NCBI GenBank assembly: GCA_944379995.1 | Contig: CALWGF010000008.1 | Coordinates: 61,633 to 125,632 of the forward strand | Source of the DNA: an uncultured Clostridia bacterium | GTDB lineage: Bacteria > Bacillota > Clostridia > Lachnospirales > Anaerotignaceae | Direction of reading: 5' to 3' | DNA: 64,000 bases | Shown here: in pieces, positions 18,286-28,405 of the stretch | How positions within the stretch are numbered: the first letter of the stretch is position 1 | How the letters are laid out: the number at the start of each line of letters is the position of its first letter | The notes under the pieces: model-generated | Seen by the model: the letters and a program-made list of their open reading frames with translations, nothing else | The model's database searches: none | Told to the model about the DNA's origin: nothing | Program-made: the position numbers and the translations under genes

Positions 18286-21200
18286 ATGAAAAATAAAGGT
18301 ATTATGCCATTATTTATGTCTTTTGTTATGGTAAGTCAGCCTATTACTGTTCTTGCAGAAGAATTAAGTAGTGCTACAACACCAAACGGTAAATTTGTAT
18401 TAGATATGGATTTATCTATGACTGTTAAGAACAGTGATTTTTCAATCGAACTTAAGAATAATGAAAATAATGAAACTACCGCTTCAAAAACAGTTTCTGC
18501 AAATAATAAAAATATACATTTTGAAGAAACTGTTCCAGCAGGTTATTATACACTTACAATAAAGTCTGAAAACTATGCTACATATACAAAACAAATTAAA
18601 ATAGATAGTTCATATGCAACAACTATTTCACTTGATAATAATCGTATGAATTATAATCCATCTATAACAGAAAATCAAAAAGGTATTATAGCTTTTGGTG
18701 ATATAAACAATGATGGTAATATTGATGATAAAGATAGCGATTTATTAATAAATGAAATAGAGTCAGGAAACAATAATGCTAAATATGACTTTAATAATGA
18801 TGGAAGTGTTAATGTAACAGACCTTTCATATATAGCTGTAAACTATGGTGGTAATGTAGATACAAAAACAGTAAGTACAATACTTCCAGAAGCTATGAAA
18901 GCAACTCATGATGAAAATACAAAAGTACAAGGTGATATAAATGATATTACTTCAAATTCAAGTGCATATGTAACATTATCACCTAATAACAATGATGCTA
19001 TATCTGAAACAAACCCTGTTAAAGTTGATATTGAAGTAACATCTGAAAATACAACATCTAACGGTTTAGTTATACAACCACCAAAGAATTCAGAAAATCT
19101 TATTACAGGTGGAACAATAATTGTAGAAGATGCAGAAGGCAATAAATATGAAGCAGTTATAACTTCAAGTTCTGCACGTCTTTTAAGAAGTGGTGGTGCA
19201 ACAGCTACAATAGAAGCTGATGGTTCTATTGTTATTAATATAGGTCGTCAAGTTGCTATTAAAAAAGTAACAATTAATGTTACAGCTTCAAGTAGTACAA
19301 ACCTTGTTGATATTGCAAAAGTTGAATTTGTAAATGGTATGGAAAATAGAATTCCTGCACCTAACTTAAATATACCTACAATTACAGAACTTACTCCTTT
19401 AGGTGATGATAGTTTTAAAGTTACTTGGACTAAAGAACCAAACGTTTCTTCATATGAAGTATTAATAAATGGACACACATTTAAAACAGATGATAACACT
19501 ATAACTATTACAAAAGTTGGTGAAGATGTTACAACAGGTGTTCCTTATAATGTTCAAGTTCGTTCTATAAATGGAGATTGGAAAAGCCCATATTCAGATA
19601 CAAAAACAATAACTCTTGAACCTACTTCTGTGCCTGCAAAACCTGATAGTGTTACTGCAAAAGGCGAAATTCAAAGTATTAGTGTAAGTTGGAAAAAGAT
19701 GGAGCATGCTACATCTTATAATGTATACTATAAATTAGAGTCCGAAAGCGAATACACTGTTATAAAAAATATAACATCAACAAGCTATAAAATTTATAAT
19801 CTTACACCAGGTGGAAAATATAATATATATGTTACATCTGTAAATAAAATCGGTGAAAGTTCTCCTTCTGATATAAATAAAGCAACTGTATTAAATGCTA
19901 CTGCAACAATAATGCCAAAATATAAACTTATTAATACAGGTGACGAAGTTGGAGTTTTAACTGATAATATTAAATCTGTTACAAATTCAACAGATAAATT
20001 AGTAACAGTATATGGTGGTGAAAATGCTGTTGTTGACAACGACCCTTCAACATATACTTTTGTTGACCATTATGATGGTGGTGCATATTATGCTAGCCCT
20101 AAAGGTTCTACAATAGAACTTACTCAAAAATATAAATTTGATACAATAAGATTTGCTCCACATGTTAATCATACATGGTATGATGGTGTAAAATTTAGAT
20201 ATAAAAATGAAAATGGCTCTCTTGTTGAACAAAAAGTAGAGTATATGAGTAAGAAAATTGATAAAAACGGAAATATATATTATGATGTTAAACTTCAAGA
20301 ACCTGTAACAACAGATACATTCCAGCTTAATATAGGTATATGGTATCCTGACCAAAAAGTTGCTATTTCTGAAATAAAAGTATATGAATATGACAGTATT
20401 GAAGATGATGTGGAAGCACTTTTTACTGATGATATGCATTTAGAATTAAATCCAAATGTAAATGAAGATACTTTAAAAGCACTTGAAGACAGACTTAATA
20501 CACCTGATGAAGTTAGTGGTGAATATCACCCATATAAAGACTCTATACAATTAGATATTGATGCTGCAAGAAAACTTCTTAATCAGCAAGGTCTTGGTGA
20601 TGTTATAAAAGTTAATACTTCTATAACTTCAAAAGCTGATGGTCATACTACATTTGCACTTCCTCTTAGTGACCTTCAACCTCTTGGTATATCTGCAACA
20701 GAAGGCGAAACTATTACATTATATGTAGGAAAATCAGGTGCTGCTGATGGAACTGCTACAAATTTAAAAGTTTATGCTACACAGGTACATGGTGAAAGTG
20801 ATAAATGGGTTACTGAAGTTGCTACATTAAAAACAGGTAAAAACGATATAACTATAACATCTCCTTCAACAACAGCTAATGAAAGAGGTGGAGCATTATA
20901 TATTGCTTATACTGGAAATAAAAATGCTGAAGAATATTCAATCCGTATAGGTAATGGAAACAGCATACCTGTTTTAGACATTACAAAAGGCAAAACAAGA
21001 GAAGATAAACTTGCTTTAGCAAAAACATATGTTGAAAAACTTGAAAAACATGTTAATTCTCTTGAAGAGAAACATAATGATTTACATGAAGAACATGAAT
21101 ATGACCCTAAATCTTGTTCTCTTAATGTTACAGATATAGTTATGGATACTGTAATGTATTCATTCCCTGCTACACAGGTATATTCTGCACTTAAAGGAAG

Positions 21201-24200
21201 CTCAATAGATGAAAAAGCAGAACAGCTTTTAACATCAATGGAAGCTATGGAACAAGAAGTTGATTTATTCTATCAGCATAAAGGTTTTAACGAAAATAGT
21301 ACAGATACAAACAGATATCCTACACAAAAACTTAATATTCGTTACAGTACAATGTTTGATGGTGCATTTATGTATGCTGGCGGAAAACATATTGGTATAG
21401 AATATGACTCTGTTACTGGATTATTTACTACAACACCAGTTGTATCAGATGAAAATGGAAAATACATATCTGGTGGTTACTCTGGTTGGGGTATTGCTCA
21501 TGAAATAGGACATGTTATAAACTCATCTAAATATGTAAATGTAGAAGTAACAAACAACTATTTCTCAATGCTTTCTCAATCAGATGATACAAATTCTACT
21601 GCTCGTATACCATATAATGAAGTATATAAACATGTAACATCTGGTACAACAGGTAAAGCAAATAATGTATTTACACAACTTGGTATGTATTGGCAATTAC
21701 ATATGTTCTATGATAATTATTATAATTATAAAACATTTGATACATATGAAGAACAGTTTAAAAACCTTTTCTTTGCAAGAGTTGATAGTTATGTAAGAGA
21801 TATTTCAAAAGCACCTAATGGACTTAGTTTAAATAGTGATGCAGATAATAACTTTATGCGTCTTGCTTGTGCAGCAGCAAATAAAAATCTTCTTCCATTC
21901 TTTGAAGCTTGGGGACTTGTGCCAAATGAAGGAACTAAAACTTATGCTGAAAAATTTGAAAAAGAAACAGCTAAAATACAGTACCTTGATGATAACTCAA
22001 GAAACTATCGCCTTTCTGGTAAAGAAGGAATGAGTAATGGAACAAGTATAACTTCTTCAATAGATTATACAGAAAACAGCAAACAAGTTACTATTAATTT
22101 AAGTAATTCAAATAAAAACGATGATGCTATGCTTGGATATGAAATTATAAGAAATGGTGAAGTTGTTGCTTTTGTAACTGCTGATAATTCAAGCTATACA
22201 GATACAATAAAAACAGAAAACAATCGTGTTTATACATATGAAGTTATTGGTTATGACAGACTTCTTAATACAACAGAAGTTTCAAAAGCAGGTACTGTTA
22301 AAGTTTCTCATGATGGAAGTATAGGAAAAGATGGTTGGACTGTTGAAACAAATATGGTTTCTGATGATGACGAACATATTCATGCAGGAGATGACTCAGG
22401 TCATTGTGAAGATACAACAATTTCTGCTATAAAAAATATTATAAACGATAATTATTCTGATACTTATACAGGTACTTCAAAAGGTAATGCTGAAATTATA
22501 TTAAATCTTGGTAGTGAAGAACAGATTACAGCACTTAAATATACTTCAAAAACTCCTTCAACAGATGGATATACAATATATGTAAGTACTGACAAAAAAG
22601 ATTGGACTCCTGTAAAATCAGGTACTCTTTCTGGTAAAGAAAGTGAAACTATATACTTTAATAAAGCAGATGACCCTTGTATGTATATATATGATGCTTC
22701 ATATGTTAAACTTGTTATTAATAATTCAACAGTTTCATTATCAGAACTTGACATACTTGGACCAACAGGTGATAATGTAGAACTTTTACAGTCTGGTATA
22801 GGTGTTCTTTCAGAAGATTTTAAATATGGAACTGGTGAAAGTGATATAATATCTCAAGGTTCTACAATTATAACAGGTACATATAAAGGAAATCCTGCAT
22901 ATAATGCAGTTCTTCTTAAAGACCAAAACGGAAACATAATAAACGGATACTTTATAATACTTGCTGAAGTTCCTGAACGTGGAGATATTGGTGAAGTTTC
23001 CAGCGGTACTTGGATATATGTAGTTGATGATATTTCTTCTTTAGAAAGTGTAAAAGCAGAACTTTACAGAGTTGATGATGCAGAAACTCTTGAAGGACAA
23101 CGTCTTGTAAGTGACACTTTATATACAGAAATTCCAGAAGATTTACCACCTATAAAAATAGAAAGTACTGTTAAACCAGAAGACGTTGTTAATGCTCCTG
23201 TTGATGATGAATTATTAGAAAATACTGAAAATGCTGAAACTGATATTACAGAAAGTGAAACTGAAGATGCTTTAACTCCTGATGTTTCTGAAGATAAAAC
23301 TGATGAAGTTATAATTCCTGATGCATCTGAAAACGAAACTGAAGATGCTGCAAATAGTAATACTTCTGAAGATGAAACAGTAGAAAGTACAACTCCTGAT
23401 GTTTCTGAAGATGAAAGTTTAGATAATGTTGTAGATATTACACCTGCACCTGATACTGAAACAGAAGTTACAGAAGCAGTTGAAGATATTCCTGTTATTG
23501 AAGAATCTGATTTAATATTTGAAGGAAATGCAGATGCTATTACTCTTTCTTCAAATGTAACTATTAGTAGCGAAAGCAAAAATACAGCAACTATCAAACT
23601 TAATAACAGTAGCAATTATTCTTTCTTAGGAGTACAAACACAAATTAAGATTTCTGATGCTTCAAAAATTACTAATGTTTCTATGAATTGGAGCGAAAAA
23701 GCATCAAATGCTACTATTAAAAAATGTATATTTAATAAAGAAAAAGGAACTATTTCAATATATGTAGTTTCAAATAGTTCATTATCAGATAGTGAAGACT
23801 TTGATTTTGGTACACTTACAATAAAATCATCTTCATCAAAAACAGTAGATTTAACTGTAAATACTGATAAAACTGTTATAGTTTCAAAAACATTTGAACA
23901 GCATAATGGAGATGATACTGGCAGTTTTATTTCTGTTGAATTAAAAGGCTCAAGTAGTTCTGGTAGTTCAAGTAGTAGTTCTAGTTCATCAAACACAGAT
24001 ACAAAGCCTGAAGAAGATAAAAACGAAGAAATAAAAGATGAAGAAGTGAAAGACGAAGAAGTAAAAGATGAAAATACTAATACTAATTCTTCAAGTGCTT
24101 CTGAAACATTTACAGATATATCTACTTCTTCTTGGTACTATGATGCTGTAAATAAAGCATACAATAACAAATGGTTCTCAGGTCTTACAGAAAATTCTTT

Positions 24201-24657
24201 TGGTCCTGATAACAATATGACAAGAGCAATGCTTGTTACAGTATTAGGAAGATTTGATAATACAGTAATAAATACAACATCAAATGAATTTACTGATGTT
24301 CCTTCAGATATGTACTATGCTCCTTATGTAAGTTGGGCAAAAGAAAGCAATATAGTAAACGGTATGACAGAAACAGAATTTGCTCCAAACTCAGACATAA
24401 CAAGAGAACAGCTTGCAGTTATGATATACAACTATCTTAAATACAAAAATGTTGATATGTCATCAGCTATAAATACAACAGAATTTACTGATAATTCAGA
24501 AATAAGCTCTTGGGCTAATGAAGCTGTAAATACTGTAAAAGCTCTTGGTATTGTAAATGGTCGTCCTGACGGTTCATTCAATCCTAAAGGAACTGCAACA
24601 CGTGCTGAAATAGCTACAATATTATCAAATATTGACAATATGAATATTATTAAATAA
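18286..24657 (+). CDS. SLH-anchored M60-type metalloprotease, 2123 aa
   Basis: This is a secreted multidomain surface protein. A signal peptide (about 1-25, ending VLAEE) is followed by a dockerin-like segment with two calcium-loop repeats (about 138-192, GDINNDGNIDDKD and DFNNDGSVNVTD). Two fibronectin III-like domains (about 365-540) and a discoidin-like region (about 570-705) come next. An M60/enhancin-type peptidase (about 775-1240) has zinc motif H1072-EIGH-1076 and probable third ligand E1087 in VEVTNN. Another beta-sandwich (about 1245-1345), a second discoidin-like domain (about 1380-1500), a Glu/Thr-rich linker and a cohesin-like domain (about 1745-1885) follow. The C-terminus has a Ser-rich linker and three SLH repeats (about 1941-2120). 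M60 enzymes cleave mucin-type glycoproteins, so host or dietary glycoprotein attack is likely. ATG follows TTAGGAGGGTATC. Confidence 0.9.
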   Translation: MKNKGIMPLFMSFVMVSQPITVLAEELSSATTPNGKFVLDMDLSMTVKNSDFSIELKNNENNETTASKTVSANNKNIHFEETVPAGYYTLTIKSENYATYTKQIKIDSSYATTISLDNNRMNYNPSITENQKGIIAFGDINNDGNIDDKDSDLLINEIESGNNNAKYDFNNDGSVNVTDLSYIAVNYGGNVDTKTVSTILPEAMKATHDENTKVQGDINDITSNSSAYVTLSPNNNDAISETNPVKVDIEVTSENTTSNGLVIQPPKNSENLITGGTIIVEDAEGNKYEAVITSSSARLLRSGGATATIEADGSIVINIGRQVAIKKVTINVTASSSTNLVDIAKVEFVNGMENRIPAPNLNIPTITELTPLGDDSFKVTWTKEPNVSSYEVLINGHTFKTDDNTITITKVGEDVTTGVPYNVQVRSINGDWKSPYSDTKTITLEPTSVPAKPDSVTAKGEIQSISVSWKKMEHATSYNVYYKLESESEYTVIKNITSTSYKIYNLTPGGKYNIYVTSVNKIGESSPSDINKATVLNATATIMPKYKLINTGDEVGVLTDNIKSVTNSTDKLVTVYGGENAVVDNDPSTYTFVDHYDGGAYYASPKGSTIELTQKYKFDTIRFAPHVNHTWYDGVKFRYKNENGSLVEQKVEYMSKKIDKNGNIYYDVKLQEPVTTDTFQLNIGIWYPDQKVAISEIKVYEYDSIEDDVEALFTDDMHLELNPNVNEDTLKALEDRLNTPDEVSGEYHPYKDSIQLDIDAARKLLNQQGLGDVIKVNTSITSKADGHTTFALPLSDLQPLGISATEGETITLYVGKSGAADGTATNLKVYATQVHGESDKWVTEVATLKTGKNDITITSPSTTANERGGALYIAYTGNKNAEEYSIRIGNGNSIPVLDITKGKTREDKLALAKTYVEKLEKHVNSLEEKHNDLHEEHEYDPKSCSLNVTDIVMDTVMYSFPATQVYSALKGSSIDEKAEQLLTSMEAMEQEVDLFYQHKGFNENSTDTNRYPTQKLNIRYSTMFDGAFMYAGGKHIGIEYDSVTGLFTTTPVVSDENGKYISGGYSGWGIAHEIGHVINSSKYVNVEVTNNYFSMLSQSDDTNSTARIPYNEVYKHVTSGTTGKANNVFTQLGMYWQLHMFYDNYYNYKTFDTYEEQFKNLFFARVDSYVRDISKAPNGLSLNSDADNNFMRLACAAANKNLLPFFEAWGLVPNEGTKTYAEKFEKETAKIQYLDDNSRNYRLSGKEGMSNGTSITSSIDYTENSKQVTINLSNSNKNDDAMLGYEIIRNGEVVAFVTADNSSYTDTIKTENNRVYTYEVIGYDRLLNTTEVSKAGTVKVSHDGSIGKDGWTVETNMVSDDDEHIHAGDDSGHCEDTTISAIKNIINDNYSDTYTGTSKGNAEIILNLGSEEQITALKYTSKTPSTDGYTIYVSTDKKDWTPVKSGTLSGKESETIYFNKADDPCMYIYDASYVKLVINNSTVSLSELDILGPTGDNVELLQSGIGVLSEDFKYGTGESDIISQGSTIITGTYKGNPAYNAVLLKDQNGNIINGYFIILAEVPERGDIGEVSSGTWIYVVDDISSLESVKAELYRVDDAETLEGQRLVSDTLYTEIPEDLPPIKIESTVKPEDVVNAPVDDELLENTENAETDITESETEDALTPDVSEDKTDEVIIPDASENETEDAANSNTSEDETVESTTPDVSEDESLDNVVDITPAPDTETEVTEAVEDIPVIEESDLIFEGNADAITLSSNVTISSESKNTATIKLNNSSNYSFLGVQTQIKISDASKITNVSMNWSEKASNATIKKCIFNKEKGTISIYVVSNSSLSDSEDFDFGTLTIKSSSSKTVDLTVNTDKTVIVSKTFEQHNGDDTGSFISVELKGSSSSGSSSSSSSSSNTDTKPEEDKNEEIKDEEVKDEEVKDENTNTNSSSASETFTDISTSSWYYDAVNKAYNNKWFSGLTENSFGPDNNMTRAMLVTVLGRFDNTVINTTSNEFTDVPSDMYYAPYVSWAKESNIVNGMTETEFAPNSDITREQLAVMIYNYLKYKNVDMSSAINTTEFTDNSEISSWANEAVNTVKALGIVNGRPDGSFNPKGTATRAEIATILSNIDNMNIIK

Positions 24658-24663
24658 CATAAA

Positions 24664-24697
24664 AAAAGACGTTAATCATAATAGATTAACGTCTTTT
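24664..24697. terminator. Bidirectional terminator, M60 gene/selenium operon
   Basis: A 14-bp perfect stem (24664-24677 with 24684-24697) with a 6-nt loop has A and T runs on its flanks. It ends the M60 gene on the plus strand and the ten-gene selenium operon on the minus strand. Confidence 0.9.
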
Positions 24698-24700
24698 AAT

Positions 24701-24937
24701 TTATTTGTTTATAAAAATAACATCATAATCGTTACCATTTATAATATAAAGTCCTTCTATATCCTCACTATTATTACAAAACTCTATATTATTACAATAA
24801 AATCTTACACAAGTTCCACAGCTTGAAGAAAGTTTTCTTGGTACAGGCATCATACGATATTTTACCCCCATATTTTTAAGACTTCTACCAAACTGATTTG
24901 CTCCAAAATGAGTAAAAAAAGTAGCTATATATTCCAT
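24701..24937 (-). CDS. DUF3343 putative Se/S carrier protein
   Basis: This 78-residue protein resembles DUF3343 proteins, annotated as putative selenium or sulfur carriers. It reads TFFTHFGANQFGRSLKNMGVKYRMMPVPRKLSSSCGTC, with cysteines at 40, 43 and 48. The region before the cysteines is the conserved part of the family and CGTC resembles a sulfur- or selenium-carrying site. It is the last gene of the operon, 7 nt after yedF, a linkage often seen with selenium traits. ATG follows ATGAGGATTTT. Handing selenium between cysteine desulfurase, YedF and SelD is inference. Confidence 0.8.
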   Translation of the reverse strand: MEYIATFFTHFGANQFGRSLKNMGVKYRMMPVPRKLSSSCGTCVRFYCNNIEFCNNSEDIEGLYIINGNDYDVIFINK

Positions 24938-24944
24938 AAAATCC

Positions 24945-25151
24945 TCATTTCTTTACTATATGAAGTTTAAAATCTCCATTTTCTTCTTTCTTATCAATAG
25001 AAAACCCTTTATTATTACAAAATCTTGTTATATTCTGTACTGCAATATTATTATCAACTACTATTTCAAAATCATTACTTTTTTTTGCTGCCTGCTGTAC
25101 CATAATAACAGGTTCTGGACAAGCAAGACCTCTTGCATCAAGTATTTCCAT
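24945..25151 (-). CDS. yedF: TusA/YedF-family Se/S transfer protein
   Basis: This 68-residue protein is a TusA-like carrier. It has the diagnostic LDARGLACPEPVIM motif with the acceptor cysteine C11 and the following CPxP helix. It lacks the C-terminal DsrE-like domain of full-length selenium-metabolism YedF proteins, so it is the TusA domain alone. The ATG overlaps the yedE stop (TAATG). Next to yedE and selD it most likely carries selenium as a perselenide for the labile selenium cofactor, although sulfur transfer cannot be excluded. Confidence 0.88.
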   Translation of the reverse strand: MEILDARGLACPEPVIMVQQAAKKSNDFEIVVDNNIAVQNITRFCNNKGFSIDKKEENGDFKLHIVKK

Positions 25152-26206
25152 TATTTACTCTCCCCTCTTTTAATATTTACTACACTTATTATAGCTATTA
25201 CAATAAATCCTATAATTACAGCTATTTTACCATTGGCTGATGGACCATCTGTTGAAGAAGCAAGACTAAAATTATGACAAAAAGCAGCCCCAGCAATCAT
25301 ACCAATTACAGAAATAGCAGAATCACTATTTCCTGAACCTGCAAGTATAAGCTGACGAAGTGGGCAACCACCAAGAAGTATACAACCCCAACCAGCAAGA
25401 GCCATTCCAAGGAAGTTCCAAAGACCATCAGTATGTGCAACTGGCTGACCTGCAAAACCTATTGCAAGTTTTCCAACAATAGCATTTCCTATAAATGCAA
25501 AAACAGCAATAGCTATAAATCCACTTATAAGATAAAAATCTTTAAACATAACAGCGTCACGTATACCACCAACCATACAAAGACGTGTTCTTTGTGCAAG
25601 TACGCCTACAATAAGACCTGCTACAAGTGAAGCAATAATAGGTGCTCTCATTGAGCCTGGACCGCTTTCACTAAATACAAAAAGTGATGGTACTGCAATA
25701 AATATTACAAATAAGAATACAGTTGATGCTGTAAAAGCAACTCCTTCAGCTTTTTCAAGGCTGTATGCTCTTTTAAGTGAAAATCCTTTATTAAGTGCAA
25801 ATATACCACAAAGTATACCTACAATAAACCCAAAAAGACCTATTATAGCATTAAGGTCACCACCACCAATACGAAGCATCATTCTTAAAGGACAGCCTAA
25901 AAACATTAAAGCTCCAACCATAACTATAAAACCAATTATAAATCTTGTTACAGGCGATGAACCACCACAAGACTTAAACTCTTTAAAACCAAATGATGCT
26001 ATAAATGCACCAACTACAAGACCAACTATTTCCGGTCTGAAATACTGCACAATAGGTGCTGAATGAAGTTTTACAGCCCCTGCCATATCTCTAAGGAAAC
26101 AAGCTATACAAAATCCCATATTGCCTGGATTTCCCATAACAGTAAGTATTACAGCAATAATACCTACAATAGCTCCTGTGACTATTATTTTTCCATATTC
26201 TTTCAT
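25151..26206 (-). CDS. yedE: YedE-family putative selenium transporter
   Basis: This 351-residue membrane protein belongs to the YeeE/YedE family and the selenium-linked YedE branch, proposed to import a selenium compound. It has about nine helices and two copies of the GCPLR motif (FLGCPLRMMLRIGGGD near 105-120 and LGGCPLRQLILAGSG near 280-295), plus TRLCMVGGIRD. An N-terminal cysteine pair lies in GFCIACFLRD. It starts with ATG and abuts the aminotransferase stop by 4 nt. Its place between selD-associated genes and yedF supports the selenium rather than thiosulfate branch. Confidence 0.9.
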   Translation of the reverse strand: MKEYGKIIVTGAIVGIIAVILTVMGNPGNMGFCIACFLRDMAGAVKLHSAPIVQYFRPEIVGLVVGAFIASFGFKEFKSCGGSSPVTRFIIGFIVMVGALMFLGCPLRMMLRIGGGDLNAIIGLFGFIVGILCGIFALNKGFSLKRAYSLEKAEGVAFTASTVFLFVIFIAVPSLFVFSESGPGSMRAPIIASLVAGLIVGVLAQRTRLCMVGGIRDAVMFKDFYLISGFIAIAVFAFIGNAIVGKLAIGFAGQPVAHTDGLWNFLGMALAGWGCILLGGCPLRQLILAGSGNSDSAISVIGMIAGAAFCHNFSLASSTDGPSANGKIAVIIGFIVIAIISVVNIKRGESK

Positions 26207-26210
26207 TAAA

Positions 26211-27359
26211 TTAAACCCCCATATTTTTTATACTTTTTATTTTATATAAAGCTGATAATACAGCATTTATATCATCTAAATTTGTATTAAATCCAAAAGA
26301 AAATCTTAATGTGCCTTCTGGATATGTACCCATAGTTTTATGGGCATATGGTGAACAATGAAGTCCACATCTTGTTTCTATACCAAATTGACTTTCAAGT
26401 ATATAAGAAAGCTCTGCAATATCCATAAAATCACATGTAATAGAAACAACAGGTGTATGTAATGAATTTTTAAGTTGAACAACTTTAAAACCATCTATTT
26501 TTTCAATACCTTCAACAAATGTTTTTCTCATATTTTCTTCATGACTTTGTATATTCTCAATTTTAGTTTCAATAATATACTTTAAAGCAGCATTAAGACC
26601 ATATATTGCAGGTATATTCATTGTACCTGCTTCAAATTTATCCGGCATAAATTCTGGTGTTTCTATTGTATGAGAAACGCTGCCTGTTCCACCTTCTATT
26701 AAAGAAGGAATTAATTTTGCCATTTCATCAGTCATAATCATTCCACCTATTCCCTGTGGTGCAAGTAGTCCTTTATGACCTGCAAAACAAAGGACATCAC
26801 AATTAAGCTCTTTAAAACTTACATTTATATGACCTGCTGTTTGTGCTGTATCTATAACAAAAGGAATATTTTTTGATTTGCATATTTCCCCTATTTTTTT
26901 AAGTTTCAATACATTACCAAAAACATTTGAGCTATGTGTCATTACAACAAGTTTTGTATTATATTCAAAAAGATTTTCAATATTATTAAAATTTCCGTAT
27001 TCATCACATTCCGCAATAGTCCATTTTGCACCTATACTATTTATGGGACGCATAACAGAATTATGTTCAAAACCTGAGATTATACAATGGTCATCTTTTT
27101 TTAATAAACCTTTTATAACACAATTAAGACTTTCTGTAATTCCTGATGTAAAAACAACATTTGAAGGTTTATCAAAATCAAAAATATTACAAAGCATATA
27201 TCTTGTATCAAGAAGTATATCTTCTGCATTAGCCGCATTTTCATAACTTGAACGGTTTACATTACAACCATTTTCAGTAATATATTTATACACAGCTTCT
27301 GCAACATTTGGTGCTTTTGGAAAACTTGTTGCACCATTATCCATGTAAATTCTTTTCAT
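26211..27359 (-). CDS. Class V aminotransferase, cysteine desulfurase-like (EF2568 type)
   Basis: This PLP enzyme of the SufS/CsdB fold is predicted to take sulfur or selenium from cysteine or selenocysteine. In the 382-residue protein the PLP lysine is K196 in CFAGHKGLLAPQG, with TSGITESLN, ISGFEHNSVMRP and DTAQTAGH for cofactor binding. Cysteines C331 and C335 in RCGLHCSP correspond to the catalytic-cysteine loop. It matches the clade named after Enterococcus faecalis EF2568, found with the selenium-dependent molybdenum hydroxylase genes. It lies 3 nt after selD and 4 nt before yedE. Its role is probably to mobilise selenium for SelD or cofactor insertion. Confidence 0.9.
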   Translation of the reverse strand: MKRIYMDNGATSFPKAPNVAEAVYKYITENGCNVNRSSYENAANAEDILLDTRYMLCNIFDFDKPSNVVFTSGITESLNCVIKGLLKKDDHCIISGFEHNSVMRPINSIGAKWTIAECDEYGNFNNIENLFEYNTKLVVMTHSSNVFGNVLKLKKIGEICKSKNIPFVIDTAQTAGHINVSFKELNCDVLCFAGHKGLLAPQGIGGMIMTDEMAKLIPSLIEGGTGSVSHTIETPEFMPDKFEAGTMNIPAIYGLNAALKYIIETKIENIQSHEENMRKTFVEGIEKIDGFKVVQLKNSLHTPVVSITCDFMDIAELSYILESQFGIETRCGLHCSPYAHKTMGTYPEGTLRFSFGFNTNLDDINAVLSALYKIKSIKNMGV

Positions 27360-27362
27360 ATA

Positions 27363-28403
27363 TTACCTCCCAAGAATTACATCATATTCACTTCTTTTTA
27401 CTACTTGCCCAACAACTTTTGCACAAGGTACATTATCTTTAAGAAGTGATAAAAGTTTTTCACTTTCTTTTTCTGGTACAGATATAAGAAGTCCTCCTGA
27501 TGTTTGTGGGTCATATAATATATCTTCTGTTGCAAGGTCTATATTTGCTTTATTAAATACACGACTTTCTGCAAATTCTCTATTTCTATACATTCCTTCT
27601 GGTAAAATTCCCATTTCTGCAAGTTCATGAACTCCCTCAAGATAAGGTACTGAATCTGTAAATATTTCAATAGTATTTCCACTACCTTCCGCCATTTCGC
27701 AACTATGACCTAAAAATCCAAAGCCTGTAACATCTGTACAACTGTTTATATTAAAATTCATCATAATATCTCTTGCAGTTTTATTAAGCATACACATATT
27801 TTCAATAGCTTCATTATATGCTTTTTCATTTGCCATATTGGCTTTATGAGCAGTTGTTATAATTCCTATACCAAGAGGTTTTGTTAATATAATAACATCT
27901 CCTTCTTTTGCACTACTATTTCTAAGAAACTTTTTAGGGTGTGCAAAACCTGTAACAGAAAGACCATATTTAGGTTCTTCTCCCTGTATTGTATGACCTC
28001 CTGAAATAACTGCACCTGCTTCATATACTTTTTCATATCCACCCCTTAAAAGTTCATGAACATGTTCACGTTCCATTTTTGTAGAAACACAAAGTATATT
28101 CATAGCAAGTTTTGCTTCTGCTCCCATAGCAAAAATATCACTTAAAGCATTAGCAGCAGCAATTTTTCCAAATGTATAAGGGTCATCAACAATAGGCGGA
28201 AAAAAGTCAAGTGTTTGTACGATTACAAGTTCATCAGATATTTTATATACAGCTGCATCATCATTTGTATCATATCCAACAATAAGATTTTCATCTTTAT
28301 GCACAGGTAAACCACCAAGAAGCTCAGAAAGTGTTCCTGCTCCAACTTTTGCTCCACAGCCTGCACATTTTGCAAGTTTTGTCATTTTTATTTCTGAACT
28401 CAT
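27363..28403 (-). CDS. selD: Selenide, water dikinase
   Basis: SelD makes selenophosphate from selenide and ATP. The 346-residue protein has the glycine-rich N-terminal loop with catalytic C16 and K19 (AGCGAK), a cysteine rather than selenocysteine form. It also has GYDTNDDAAVYKI for ATP-metal binding, ANALSDIFAMGA, SGGHTIQGEEPKYGLSVTG and CTDVTGFGFLGH. I chose ATG at 28403, 7 nt after GGAGG; an ATG two codons upstream is too close. No selA, selB or selC is seen in the window, and the neighbours are those of the selenium-cofactor trait, so the selenophosphate probably serves molybdenum hydroxylases. Confidence 0.95.
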   Translation of the reverse strand: MSSEIKMTKLAKCAGCGAKVGAGTLSELLGGLPVHKDENLIVGYDTNDDAAVYKISDELVIVQTLDFFPPIVDDPYTFGKIAAANALSDIFAMGAEAKLAMNILCVSTKMEREHVHELLRGGYEKVYEAGAVISGGHTIQGEEPKYGLSVTGFAHPKKFLRNSSAKEGDVIILTKPLGIGIITTAHKANMANEKAYNEAIENMCMLNKTARDIMMNFNINSCTDVTGFGFLGHSCEMAEGSGNTIEIFTDSVPYLEGVHELAEMGILPEGMYRNREFAESRVFNKANIDLATEDILYDPQTSGGLLISVPEKESEKLLSLLKDNVPCAKVVGQVVKRSEYDVILGR

Positions 28404-28405
28404 AA

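Noticed and set aside
23064..23615. Long antisense open frame (183 codons, Ser/Val-rich) inside the M60 gene
   Set aside because: It is the mirror of the acidic repeat linker, has no ribosome binding site and has repetitive low-complexity composition.
27363..28403. Selenocysteine incorporation system
   Set aside because: Only selD is present. No selA, selB, selC or in-frame TGA selenoprotein was seen in the window, and the neighbours are those of the labile selenium cofactor.
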